Source: AB-629-J13 sp964518835
GTDB lineage: Bacteria > Fidelibacterota > Marinisomatia > Marinisomatales > AB-629-J13
Direction of reading: 5' to 3'
Length of the DNA: 20,568 bases
Assembly: GCA_964518835.1 (NCBI GenBank)
Contig: CAZFKU010000023.1
Coordinates: forward strand, 1-20,568
Part shown: piece by piece, positions 6,686 to 14,662 of the stretch
Layout of the letters: every line of letters starts with the position of its first letter
How positions within the stretch are numbered: the first letter of the stretch is position 1
Made by a program: the position numbers and the translations under genes
Notes under the pieces: model-generated
What the model saw: the letters and a program-made list of their open reading frames with translations, nothing else
Told to the model about the DNA's origin: nothing
Database searches by the model: none

Positions 6686-9193
6686 ATGTCAGAAAAATCA
6701 TTACTTATAGTAGAGTCGCCGTCTAAAATTAAATCAATCTCCAAAATATTAGGGGATAATTTTGACGTCATTTCATGTGTGGGGCATTTTAAAGATTTAC
6801 CCGAAAAAGAATTAGCAGTAGATGTGAACAATGAATTTGCTACTAAGCTTGTGGTTCACCCTGACAAAAAAGATTTTATAAAAACTTTAAAACAAAAAGC
6901 AAAATCTGCGCCAAAAGTTTATTTAGCTACTGATCCGGATCGGGAAGGCGAAGCGATAGCCTTTCATTTATCACAGGAAGTTAAAAATGCCAGCGTTGAG
7001 AGAGTCCAATTTACGGAAATCACCCATTCCGGTATCGAGGATGGGATGAAGCATCCCAGAGGACTGGATTATGATCTTATCGAAGCACAAAAAGCCCGCA
7101 GAATTATTGACAGACTAGTGGGATATAAAATTTCTGAATTATTAAGGAAATCAATCCAAAAAACACTTTCCAATCTGAAAAAATCTCTTTCCGCAGGAAG
7201 AGTTCAGTCTGCAACTGTGAAAATCCTGGTTGACAGGGAACGGCAACGAATGGAATTCAGGGATGTGACTTATTTTGATCTAAAAGCTGAAATGCTCACA
7301 AAAAAAGATGAGCCATTTTCCGCTGTTTTATTTTCCCTATCGGATATGAAACTTGCCGCAGGAAAAGATTTTGATCCTGCGACAGGGAAATTGAAAAATA
7401 AAAAAGCGATGATGCTGTCTGAATCTCAGGCTCAGGCACTCATCAAAGAATTGTCTTCCGGATCATGGACAGTTTCAGATAAAGAGGAAAAACCACAAAC
7501 GTCTTATCCGCCACCGCCATTTATAACCAGCACCCTTCAGCAGGCAGCAGGAAGGAAACTCCGTTTTTCCGCCCGGAAAACCATGACCATTGCTCAAAAA
7601 TTATACGAAAATGGATTTATTACCTATATGAGAACAGATTCTGTTCAGCTTTCCACCGAAGCACTCCAATCCGCAAGATTAATGATCAAATCCAGATTTG
7701 GAGAAGAATACCTCCCGGAAAAACCGGTGTTTTACAAATCAAAAGTAAAGAATGCCCAGGAAGCTCATGAAGCAATCCGTCCCGCAGGCAGTGCGATTAA
7801 ACCGACAGAGGAAGTGGAACAGTCACTGGGGAAAGATGCAGCAAACCTTTATGGAATGATACGCATGAGAACTTTAGCTTCCCAGATGAAACCGGCAAAA
7901 ATTCTGCGTACTATTATACTCATCCAAAATCAGAAAGCTGTGTTTCGTGCAACAGGAAAAGTCATTCAATTCCCCGGATATCGTTTGGCATATGTAGAAA
8001 CCCAATCCCGAGTAAAAAAACAAAATGACGATGAAATTCTTCCTGCCATGGAAAAAGGAGAAGAATTAACCTGTGAAAAACTAAGTATTGAATCCCATAC
8101 CACAAAACCACCACCCCGATATTCTGAAGCATCTTTAATTAAGGAAATGGTCACCCGTGGAATAGGGAGACCTTCTACCTATGCTGCCATTATTGGTAAT
8201 ATACAAAACCGGGATTATGTAAATCTTGTCAAACAAAAATTGATCCCTTCTTTTGTTGCTGTGGCAGTTACACAATTATTGGAAAACCACTTTGAACCAT
8301 TGGTAAATACAGATTTTACTGCAAACCTTGAAGACCGATTAGACCAGATTTCAAGGGGAGAATTAGATCTCGTTCCCTTCATGAACGATTTTTATTTTGG
8401 GGATGATAATATCATGGGATTGGAAAAAATGCTGGAGGAAATAATCGATATCAGAAAAGCCTGTTCCATGACTGTTGCCTCATCAAATGGGGAATCCCAG
8501 ATCGCCCGTTTAGGAAGATTTGGACCCTATATTGATGCAGGGGAGACCCGCCGTTCTATCCCTCATGATTGTGCCCTGGGAGATTTGACTGAAAAAAAAG
8601 TACAGGAAATATTAAATACAACCGTGGAATCTGCATCTGTTGAATTGGGTAAAGAACCGGAATCAGGAGAAATGTTAAATCTGAAAAGAGGACAATACGG
8701 TCCTTACATAGAAACATCAGAATCGAAGAAACGGAAATCCATCCCTAAAGGAATAGATCCGGAAAATGTAGATCTGGATTATGCAATCCAATTAATCGGA
8801 TTACCCAAAACCCTGGGTACTCATCCGGAAACAGGAGAACCAGTCACATCCGATTACGGTAGATACGGACCATACCTTCGCTGTGGAAAAAGCACCGCTC
8901 CTTTAAAATCTCCACTGACTCCGTTAACAGTATCCCTTGATGAAGCAGTTGAAGTTTTGGCGGCTCGTAATAAAATATCTACCGAATTATCCACCTTAGG
9001 AGTCCATCCTGAAACCGGTGAAAGTCTGATTTTAAAAGATGGTCGTTACGGTCCCTACGTTACAGACGGAAAAGTCAATGCTTCCCTGCCCAACTCTCTC
9101 ACTCAGGAATCACTTTCTCTGGAAGATGCAGTTGAACTCATTAACAAAAAAAGAGCAGCACCAAAACGAAAAAAACGACGAAAGAAAAAATGA
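6686..9193 (+). CDS. topA: DNA topoisomerase I (type IA) with GxYGPY repeats at the C-terminus
   Basis: Topoisomerase I relaxes negative supercoils by a transient 5'-phosphotyrosine break in one strand. The 835-residue protein begins with a Toprim domain: LLIVESPSK with Glu10, then ATDPDREGEA (81-90) supplying the acidic metal residues. The LSAGRVQSA helix and catalytic Tyr314 in ITYMRTDS follow, then the GIGRPSTYA segment. The C-terminus lacks the four-cysteine zinc ribbons of E. coli TopA. Instead it carries four G-x-Y/F-G-P-Y units with the GPY glycine at 613, 672, 728 and 789, about 56-61 residues apart. This is the topoisomerase C-terminal repeat architecture seen in actinobacterial and other TopA. 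A lysine/arginine-rich tail (KRKKRRKKK) ends it. ATG start, no clear Shine-Dalgarno. Its stop overlaps the next gene as ATGA. Confidence 0.97.
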   Translation: MSEKSLLIVESPSKIKSISKILGDNFDVISCVGHFKDLPEKELAVDVNNEFATKLVVHPDKKDFIKTLKQKAKSAPKVYLATDPDREGEAIAFHLSQEVKNASVERVQFTEITHSGIEDGMKHPRGLDYDLIEAQKARRIIDRLVGYKISELLRKSIQKTLSNLKKSLSAGRVQSATVKILVDRERQRMEFRDVTYFDLKAEMLTKKDEPFSAVLFSLSDMKLAAGKDFDPATGKLKNKKAMMLSESQAQALIKELSSGSWTVSDKEEKPQTSYPPPPFITSTLQQAAGRKLRFSARKTMTIAQKLYENGFITYMRTDSVQLSTEALQSARLMIKSRFGEEYLPEKPVFYKSKVKNAQEAHEAIRPAGSAIKPTEEVEQSLGKDAANLYGMIRMRTLASQMKPAKILRTIILIQNQKAVFRATGKVIQFPGYRLAYVETQSRVKKQNDDEILPAMEKGEELTCEKLSIESHTTKPPPRYSEASLIKEMVTRGIGRPSTYAAIIGNIQNRDYVNLVKQKLIPSFVAVAVTQLLENHFEPLVNTDFTANLEDRLDQISRGELDLVPFMNDFYFGDDNIMGLEKMLEEIIDIRKACSMTVASSNGESQIARLGRFGPYIDAGETRRSIPHDCALGDLTEKKVQEILNTTVESASVELGKEPESGEMLNLKRGQYGPYIETSESKKRKSIPKGIDPENVDLDYAIQLIGLPKTLGTHPETGEPVTSDYGRYGPYLRCGKSTAPLKSPLTPLTVSLDEAVEVLAARNKISTELSTLGVHPETGESLILKDGRYGPYVTDGKVNASLPNSLTQESLSLEDAVELINKKRAAPKRKKRRKKK

Positions 9194-9615
9194 GAATCCT
9201 CTTTTTGGTTTTATTCGTCTTACCTTTAACGGCTGAATCAGCAGAAGAAAACTTAATAAAGGACTTAAAAAAATCTCTCATGGCACCCTGCTGTTGGAGT
9301 GGAACTGTATATGATCATGGTCACAGCCAAATGGAGCAGGAAATTGAGGAATTTGTGAAAGAAGGTAAAACTAAGGATGATATCCTGAATTATTATACAA
9401 CCCTTTACAGTGAAAGAATTCTGTCTGTACCAAAAGCTAAAGGATTTAATCTTGCAGTTTGGATTGCCCCTCCCATTCTTGCGGTCATTGCATTGGTCAT
9501 TTTCATAGTTTTCATGAAACACTCGGCTTCAATTCCTGAACCTGTAAAAACCTTCTCTCCTGAAATTCCCTTTGATGAAGAGATCGAAAAGGAACTCAGA
9601 GAATGGGATGAATAA
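9190..9615 (+). CDS. CcmH-like membrane protein with a Cys-Cys-Trp motif
   Basis: This 141-residue protein has an N-terminal hydrophobic signal segment (2-15), a small helical domain exposed outside the cytoplasm, one membrane helix (about 88-109) and an acidic cytoplasmic tail. The helical part matches the CcmH/CycL layout: a cysteine motif (MAPCCW, Cys34-Cys35), then EIEEFVKEGKTKDDILNYY, Y-x-E-R-I-L and a membrane helix. CcmH in cytochrome c maturation uses LRCxxC to handle apocytochrome thiols. Here the two cysteines are adjacent, so a classical CxxC disulfide is not possible. Some annotated CcmH-family proteins share this APCCW form, as I recall. No other ccm gene is in the window. The ATGA overlap with topA implies translational coupling. 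The family call is moderate; the biochemical role is unknown. Confidence 0.7.
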   Translation: MRILFLVLFVLPLTAESAEENLIKDLKKSLMAPCCWSGTVYDHGHSQMEQEIEEFVKEGKTKDDILNYYTTLYSERILSVPKAKGFNLAVWIAPPILAVIALVIFIVFMKHSASIPEPVKTFSPEIPFDEEIEKELREWDE

Positions 9616-9633
9616 AAAGACTTACATTCAAAT

Positions 9634-10944
9634 ATGGATCTGAAATCAATAGAAAATATCGTCTCTTTGTGCAAACGAAGAGGATTTATATTCCAGAGTT
9701 CTGAGATTTACGGTGGATTAGGATCCACCTGGGATTACGGTCCATTGGGAACGGAAATGAAAAAACGAATCAAGGATGACTGGTGGCAGGCTATCGTCAC
9801 TTCCCGATCCAACATAGTTGGAATGGATTCATCCATCTTGATGCATCCAAAGGTGTGGGAAGCAAGCGGACATGTGTCCAATTTTCATGATCCCATGATT
9901 GATTGCAGACAATGCAAAAGCAGATACAGAGCAGATCATATTGATATTGAAAAACCTTGTGAAAAATGCGGGAATAAAGACTGGACAGAACCCCGCCAAT
10001 TCAATCTCATGTTTAAAACCTCAATTGGTCCTATTGCAGACGATAAAAATATCACTTACTTACGTCCTGAAACTGCCCAAGGGATTTTCGTAAATTTTAA
10101 TAATGTTCAAACAACTGCAAGACAGAAAATTCCCTTCGGTATCGCCCAGACAGGCAAAGCGTTTAGGAATGAAATCACTACGGGAAACTTCCTGTTCAGA
10201 ACCCGTGAATTTGAACAAATGGAAATGGAATTCTTCGTACATCCCGATGAATCCTCAGATTGGCTGGACTACTGGAATAAAGAACGGTTGAATTGGTACA
10301 TCCAATTGGGAATTACAAAAGAACGAGTAAGGCTCAGACCGCATGGCGAAGATGAACTGGCGCATTATTCTTCCGCCTGTTATGATGTGGAATATGAATT
10401 TCCCTTCGGTTGGTCGGAATTGGAAGGAATTGCTGATAGAGGAACATTCGATTTGGATCAGCATAATGAATTCAGCAAGAAAAAACTTAATTATTTCGAT
10501 CCCAATACAAACAGCCGATTTATCCCTGCGGTAGTGGAAACATCTGCGGGGGTTGACCGAACGTTTCTGACCTGTTTGGTTGATGCATATACTGAGGAGG
10601 AGGTGCGGGGTGAAAAACGGGTGCTATTGAAATTAAGTCCGAAAATTGCACCAACAACCTGCGCCGTTTTTCCATTGGTGAATAAAAACGGGCTTCCGGA
10701 AATTGCTGAAAAAATTGTAGGGGAAATGAGAGGGCATTTTAGCGCATTTTTTGATCAGGGCGGTTCCATCGGTCGCCGTTATCGCAGGCAGGATGAAGCG
10801 GGAACGCCATTCGTGGTCACTGTTGACCATGAAAGTACAGAAAATGGGACTGTCACTCTGAGGGACCGTGATTCCATGGAACAAACAAGAATTTCAATGG
10901 ATAAAGCCTGCGACGCAATAAAAGAAAAAATTCAAATAAAATAG
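9634..10944 (+). CDS. glyS: Glycyl-tRNA synthetase, homodimeric class II type
   Basis: This enzyme charges tRNA-Gly; it is the single-chain alpha-2 type (glyQS), not the alpha2-beta2 type of most proteobacteria. The 436-residue protein shows the family segments: GFIFQSSEIYGGLGSTWDYG (17-36), MDSSILMHPKVWEASGH (64-80), two CxxC pairs (91/94 and 109/112) that may bind zinc, LRPETAQGIFVNF (143-155), motif 2 region FRNE...FRTREFEQMEMEFF (177-201), and motif 3 ETSAGVDRTFL (302-312). A C-terminal anticodon-binding domain follows (YRRQDEAGTPFVVTVD). Length is normal. The ATG start lies 18 bases after the ccmH-like gene, without a strong Shine-Dalgarno sequence. The same gene run also holds hisS, so two class II synthetases are close together. 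Confidence 0.96.
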   Translation: MDLKSIENIVSLCKRRGFIFQSSEIYGGLGSTWDYGPLGTEMKKRIKDDWWQAIVTSRSNIVGMDSSILMHPKVWEASGHVSNFHDPMIDCRQCKSRYRADHIDIEKPCEKCGNKDWTEPRQFNLMFKTSIGPIADDKNITYLRPETAQGIFVNFNNVQTTARQKIPFGIAQTGKAFRNEITTGNFLFRTREFEQMEMEFFVHPDESSDWLDYWNKERLNWYIQLGITKERVRLRPHGEDELAHYSSACYDVEYEFPFGWSELEGIADRGTFDLDQHNEFSKKKLNYFDPNTNSRFIPAVVETSAGVDRTFLTCLVDAYTEEEVRGEKRVLLKLSPKIAPTTCAVFPLVNKNGLPEIAEKIVGEMRGHFSAFFDQGGSIGRRYRRQDEAGTPFVVTVDHESTENGTVTLRDRDSMEQTRISMDKACDAIKEKIQIK

Positions 10945-10956
10945 AGGGAAACTAAA

Positions 10957-11706
10957 ATGAACCAGCATCTAAGTCTTCGGTCAGGAAACCCTGCTCTCAG
11001 CGCATCCACTTTCAAGCAATTCACTACCACAGCCTCTGAAACCATGACCATCATGGGAACCGTTCATAAAACGGCATTATCTCTCCTCCTTCTCATGACA
11101 ACTGCCCTTTACACTTGGAATCTTCCTTTAGGTGATCCAAAGGCTGCAGGACTAATGCTTGTGGGAATTATTGGCGGATTGATTCTGGCAGTCATCACAG
11201 TTTTTAAAAAACATTTAGCTCCCTATTCCGTTCCCGGTTATGCCCTGCTGGAAGGATTGGCACTCGGAGGAATTTCACGGTCATTTGAGGCAATGTACCC
11301 GGGAATTGTTAATCAGGCAGTTTTCCTCACATTTGGAACACTTGGGGCTTTGCTGATGGCGTACCGTTCCGGACTCATAAAACCAACAGAGAATTTAAAA
11401 TTAGGAATTGCTGCTGCAACAGGCGGAGTTTTTTTCGTTTACATTGCCAGTTTCATATTTGGATTTTTTGGAATGAGCGTTCCTTTAATTCATGGAAATT
11501 CCAATATGAGTATCGTTTTCAGTCTCATTGTGGTGGGTATTGCTGCAATGAATCTTGTATTGGATTTTGATTTTATCGAAGAAGGAGCAGAACAGGGCGC
11601 TCCAAAATTTATGGAATGGTATGGCGCTTTTGGTCTATTGGTTACCTTGATTTGGCTGTATCTTGAGCTTTTGAGATTGCTGTCAAAACTATATTCAAGA
11701 CGATAG
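10957..11706 (+). CDS. Bax inhibitor-1/YccA-like seven-helix membrane protein
   Basis: This 249-residue inner-membrane protein has about seven hydrophobic helices (roughly 36-54, 63-83, 93-107, 118-137, 149-170, 184-205 and 222-245). Segments typical of the bacterial Bax1-I family are present: PGYALLEGLALGGIS (93-107), LVLDFDFIEEG (200-210) and EWYGAFGLLVTLIWLYLELL (220-239). The acidic pair in the DFDFIEEG turn corresponds to the aspartates proposed as the pH-sensitive latch in BI-1 family calcium-leak channels. The hydrophilic N-terminal 35 residues are usual for this subfamily. GAGGG at 10944-10948 is 8 bases before the ATG, a strong ribosome binding site. It lies 12 bases after glyS. The physiological role in bacteria is not settled. 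Confidence 0.9.
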   Translation: MNQHLSLRSGNPALSASTFKQFTTTASETMTIMGTVHKTALSLLLLMTTALYTWNLPLGDPKAAGLMLVGIIGGLILAVITVFKKHLAPYSVPGYALLEGLALGGISRSFEAMYPGIVNQAVFLTFGTLGALLMAYRSGLIKPTENLKLGIAAATGGVFFVYIASFIFGFFGMSVPLIHGNSNMSIVFSLIVVGIAAMNLVLDFDFIEEGAEQGAPKFMEWYGAFGLLVTLIWLYLELLRLLSKLYSRR

Positions 11707-11747
11707 ATAAATTTTCTTATTTCCCCATCGGTTTAAAAAATCATCTT

Positions 11748-13439
11748 ATGATATTCAAATTTTCTAACAAATTTTTCTTCCTGTGGCTAACTTTTTCTTG
11801 CTTCCTTTTTGCTGAAATTCCATTTTCCAAAAATGGTATGGTTGTTTCTGCCCATCGATTGGCTTCTGAAGCGGGTGTGGACATAATGAAAAAAGGAGGT
11901 AATGCCGTAGATGCTGCAGTAGCCACCGGATTTGCTTTGGCTGTGGTTTATCCCGCTGCGGGAAACATTGGAGGAGGCGGATTTATGACGGCAGTTGTAG
12001 ATGGAGAAAAATTTACATTGGATTTTCGTGAAAAAGCTCCCAGCGGGTCCGAAAAAAATATGTATCTTGATGAATCCGGAAATGTAATCTCAGGATTATC
12101 ACTTTATTCACATCTTGCTTCAGGAGTTCCAGGCACTGTTCATGGTCTCGTAAAGGTATGGCAAGATTATGGTTCAGGAAATTTGAGTCTCTGGAATATT
12201 ATGAAACCTGCGATCAGATTAGCAGAAAGAGGATTTCGATTGTCGAATGGTTTAACCCGGGGATTAAATTATAGAAGGGATTTTTTCAAAAGAGATGATG
12301 ATTCCAATAAAATATTTTCTCGTAAAGATGGAAGGGATTGGGTAGCAGGGGACATTCTGAAACAACAAGAATTAGCAAAAACATTGAAACGTATTGCTCG
12401 AACAGAAGGTGAAGATTTTTATTTTGGTCAAACTGCAAGATTCATTGTCAGAGAAATGGAATCATTCAATGGTCTTATTACAATGGAAGATCTTGCAAAT
12501 TATGAGTCGATTTATCGTGACCCCGTCAATGGAGAATTTCTAGAATATGAAATAATGTCCATGGGACCACCAAGTTCCGGAGGATTGATTTTAATTCACA
12601 TGCTGAATATGTTGGAACATTCTGGTTTGGATTCTATTGATTGGCATTCATCCGATTACATTCATCTTCTTACAGAAGTGGAACGAAGAGGTTATGCAGA
12701 CCGGGCAGAGCATTTGGGTGATATGGATTATTGGGATGTTCCCTTCAAAATGTTTTTATCGGATGCATATGCAAGTGAAAGAATACAATCCTTTGATAAG
12801 TCAAATGCAACTTCAAGTACGGAGGTTTCTTATGGTGATCCTTATCCATATGAAAGCAGAGAAACCACTCATTATTCCGTTGTGGACAAAGACGGAAATG
12901 CTGTGAGTGTAACCACTACTTTGAATACCGGTTATGGTTCGGGATATGTAGTTGGTGGTGCAGGATTTTTATTAAATAACGAAATGGATGATTTTTCCGC
13001 AAAACCGGGAGTTCCTAATGCGTATGGTTTGGTGGGAAATGAGGCCAATGCCATTGAACCAGGGAAACGTCCTCTCAGTTCTATGACACCTACAATTGTA
13101 TTGAAAGATGGAAAACCTATTCTCATTATCGGATCACCGGGAGGTTCAACTATTATCACAACGGTGATGCAGGTGATTTTGAATGTTCTCATTTATGATA
13201 TGTCTATTCAGCAGGCAGTAGCGGCATCACGATTCCATTCACAGTGGTTGCCGGATGCTATTTTTGTTGAACCTTTTACTGTGGTTTCCGATGTAAAAGA
13301 GAATCTCCTTCACAAAGGACATTCTATCCAAAATTACAGATGGGGATATATCGGGCAGGCAAATGGAATAACTATAACGAAAACTGGTTTTTACGGTGGT
13401 GCAGACCCCCGTGGAGAAAATGCAGTGGTTGGATATTAA
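11748..13439 (+). CDS. ggt: Gamma-glutamyltransferase (secreted, autoprocessed Ntn-hydrolase)
   Basis: GGT cleaves gamma-glutamyl amide bonds, such as those of glutathione, and transfers the glutamyl group to water or amino acids, normally in the periplasm. The 563-residue precursor starts with a signal peptide (basic start, hydrophobic 9-22, likely cleavage after FLFA). It continues with GGNAVDAAVA (50-59) and the substrate-binding arginine in FREKAP (Arg94). The autocleavage site is ETTHYSVVD, where Thr373 would become the N-terminal nucleophile of the small subunit. PLSSMTPT (Ser444-Ser445) and GSPGGS (462-467, oxyanion glycines) complete the active site. All key residues are present, so it should be active. 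There is no clear Shine-Dalgarno before the ATG. It is 41 bases from the BI-1-like gene and convergent with the M20D gene. Confidence 0.95.
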   Translation: MIFKFSNKFFFLWLTFSCFLFAEIPFSKNGMVVSAHRLASEAGVDIMKKGGNAVDAAVATGFALAVVYPAAGNIGGGGFMTAVVDGEKFTLDFREKAPSGSEKNMYLDESGNVISGLSLYSHLASGVPGTVHGLVKVWQDYGSGNLSLWNIMKPAIRLAERGFRLSNGLTRGLNYRRDFFKRDDDSNKIFSRKDGRDWVAGDILKQQELAKTLKRIARTEGEDFYFGQTARFIVREMESFNGLITMEDLANYESIYRDPVNGEFLEYEIMSMGPPSSGGLILIHMLNMLEHSGLDSIDWHSSDYIHLLTEVERRGYADRAEHLGDMDYWDVPFKMFLSDAYASERIQSFDKSNATSSTEVSYGDPYPYESRETTHYSVVDKDGNAVSVTTTLNTGYGSGYVVGGAGFLLNNEMDDFSAKPGVPNAYGLVGNEANAIEPGKRPLSSMTPTIVLKDGKPILIIGSPGGSTIITTVMQVILNVLIYDMSIQQAVAASRFHSQWLPDAIFVEPFTVVSDVKENLLHKGHSIQNYRWGYIGQANGITITKTGFYGGADPRGENAVVGY

Positions 13440-13450
13440 AAGTTTAGATT

Positions 13451-13477
13451 AAAAAATGACAGGTAAGTATATCTGTC
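13451..13477 (-). terminator. Intrinsic terminator of the rlmN-PNP-PAP2-M20D operon
   Basis: Right after the M20D stop codon (minus strand) lies an inverted repeat, GACAG at 13458-13462 and CTGTC at 13473-13477. Read on the minus strand the arms are followed by A and then a run of six T (13456-13451), the form of a Rho-independent terminator. The core is 5 bp; on the plus strand a G-U pair lengthens it to 8 bp with a 4-base loop, while on the minus strand that position is a mismatch. On the plus strand the hairpin has no T-run, so it would serve ggt less well. The short stem keeps confidence moderate. Confidence 0.45.
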
Positions 13478-14662
13478 CTACATCTTATTTGAAGGTGAAC
13501 CGATCAAATCTTCAACTATCTGTACAAAAATACTTGAACCAACCAATAATGCTCTTTCATCAATATCAAAATGAGAACAATGGTGAGGTACACTTAGCGG
13601 TTCTCTGTCCAAGGGTGCTGAACCTACAAAGAAAAAACATCCGGGAATCTCATTAGCAAAATAGGAGAAATCTTCTGCTCCCATTGACAGATAGGGTTCC
13701 TTTGCATTTTCTCCTACAATTTTCTTTGCTGATGATATAAGTTTTTCATAAGCAGAATCATTATTTACAGTGGGAGGATACCCTTTTTGGTAATCTAATT
13801 CAATTTCAGCACCAAATATTTTTTCCGTCCCTGAAATAATGTCCTTCATTTTTTCAATAATCATTTCACGAACTTCTTCTTTGTACGCTCTGGTTGTTCC
13901 TGTTAACTCTGCAGAATCGGCAATTATATTAAAATTATTTCCGCTTTGAAATTTTCCAACCGTTACCACCGCACTTTCAATAGGATTCGTGTTTCGACTT
14001 ACGATAGTCTGAAAGGCATTCACTAAATGAGAACCCACAACAACAGCATCCACCGTTCCTTGAGGTGCCGCACCATGTCCTCCAATCCCTTTTATTTTAA
14101 TAATAAATTTGTCAGCAGCTGCCAAAATCGGTCCCGGTTTCACCCCCACTTCTCCAAAATTCTGATAATTCCACAAATGAATTCCGTAGATTTCATCCAC
14201 ACCCTCAAGGCATCCGTCATTAATCATGTGTTTTGCACCAAAATATCCCTCTTCCCCCGGTTGAAAAATGAATCGTACAGAACCATTCAGTTCAGATCTG
14301 TTTTCTGATAAAACTTTTGCCGCTCCCAAAAGCATGGCGGTATGTCCATCATGCCCACAGGCATGCATTACACCGTCATTTTTTGATTTGTAAGAGACAT
14401 CTCCAGTTTCCTGTATTGGTAAAGCATCCATATCTGCCCGAAGTCCAATTGTAGGTCCGGAACCTTCCGAAATAGTTCCCACAACTCCGGAAATTCCAAT
14501 TTTTGTCCGAACATCAATTTCCCAGGATTTCAGTTTTTCGGAGATAAATTCTGCGGTATTGGGGAGATCCATCCCCAGTTCGGGATAGGAATGAATGTGT
14601 CGTCTCCATTTAATAATCTCATTTGAAATAGATTTAATTTCGGATTTGATATTAACGGTCAT
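13478..14662 (-). CDS. M20D-family amidohydrolase (N-acyl-amino-acid / hippurate hydrolase type)
   Basis: This 394-residue, probably cytoplasmic metallopeptidase would hydrolyse an N-acyl or N-aminoacyl bond to free an amino acid. The M20D motifs are in order: RRHIHSYPELG (20-30), LRADMDALPIQE (74-85), MHACGHDGHTAML (99-111, with metal ligands Cys102 and His104), FQPGEEG (133-139, catalytic Glu137 and ligand Glu138), GIHLW (160-164, ligand His162), the dimerisation domain with GGHGAAPQG, MGAEDFSYF, and a C-terminal HHCSHFDIDERAL. Cys102 in place of an aspartate is normal for M20D. Substrate cannot be told from sequence: hippurate, N-acetyl-diaminopimelate and IAA-amino-acid hydrolases look alike. 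The ATG overlaps the stop of the upstream PAP2_C gene as ATGA, with AAGGAA 12 bases ahead. Confidence 0.93.
   Translation of the reverse strand: MTVNIKSEIKSISNEIIKWRRHIHSYPELGMDLPNTAEFISEKLKSWEIDVRTKIGISGVVGTISEGSGPTIGLRADMDALPIQETGDVSYKSKNDGVMHACGHDGHTAMLLGAAKVLSENRSELNGSVRFIFQPGEEGYFGAKHMINDGCLEGVDEIYGIHLWNYQNFGEVGVKPGPILAAADKFIIKIKGIGGHGAAPQGTVDAVVVGSHLVNAFQTIVSRNTNPIESAVVTVGKFQSGNNFNIIADSAELTGTTRAYKEEVREMIIEKMKDIISGTEKIFGAEIELDYQKGYPPTVNNDSAYEKLISSAKKIVGENAKEPYLSMGAEDFSYFANEIPGCFFFVGSAPLDREPLSVPHHCSHFDIDERALLVGSSIFVQIVEDLIGSPSNKM

Noticed and set aside
9169..9193. A-AAA-AAA slippery heptamer (9169-9175) shortly before the topA stop; a -1 shift would run into the ccmH-like frame.
   Set aside because: Any ATGA overlap places the next gene in the -1 frame, and the A-run is explained by lysine codons of the basic tail. 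A fusion would put a signal/membrane segment on a cytosolic topoisomerase. No clear stimulatory hairpin was seen.
9405..9674. 89-codon minus-strand ORF across the ccmH-like and glyS junction.
   Set aside because: Its low-complexity Ser/Phe-rich sequence is the reverse of acidic Glu/Lys codons; it is antisense to two better-supported genes.
9901..9969. Two CxxC pairs in glyS considered as a separate zinc-finger domain or fusion.
   Set aside because: Paired cysteines after the DPMIDC segment are a usual insertion in homodimeric GlyRS and need no fusion to explain them.
10060..10884. Several 60-85-codon ORFs on both strands inside glyS.
   Set aside because: All overlap conserved synthetase motifs in other frames and show no family features.
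13456..13656. 66-codon plus-strand ORF after ggt.
   Set aside because: It is antisense to the conserved C-terminus of the M20D gene, has no recognisable domain and begins inside the terminator hairpin.
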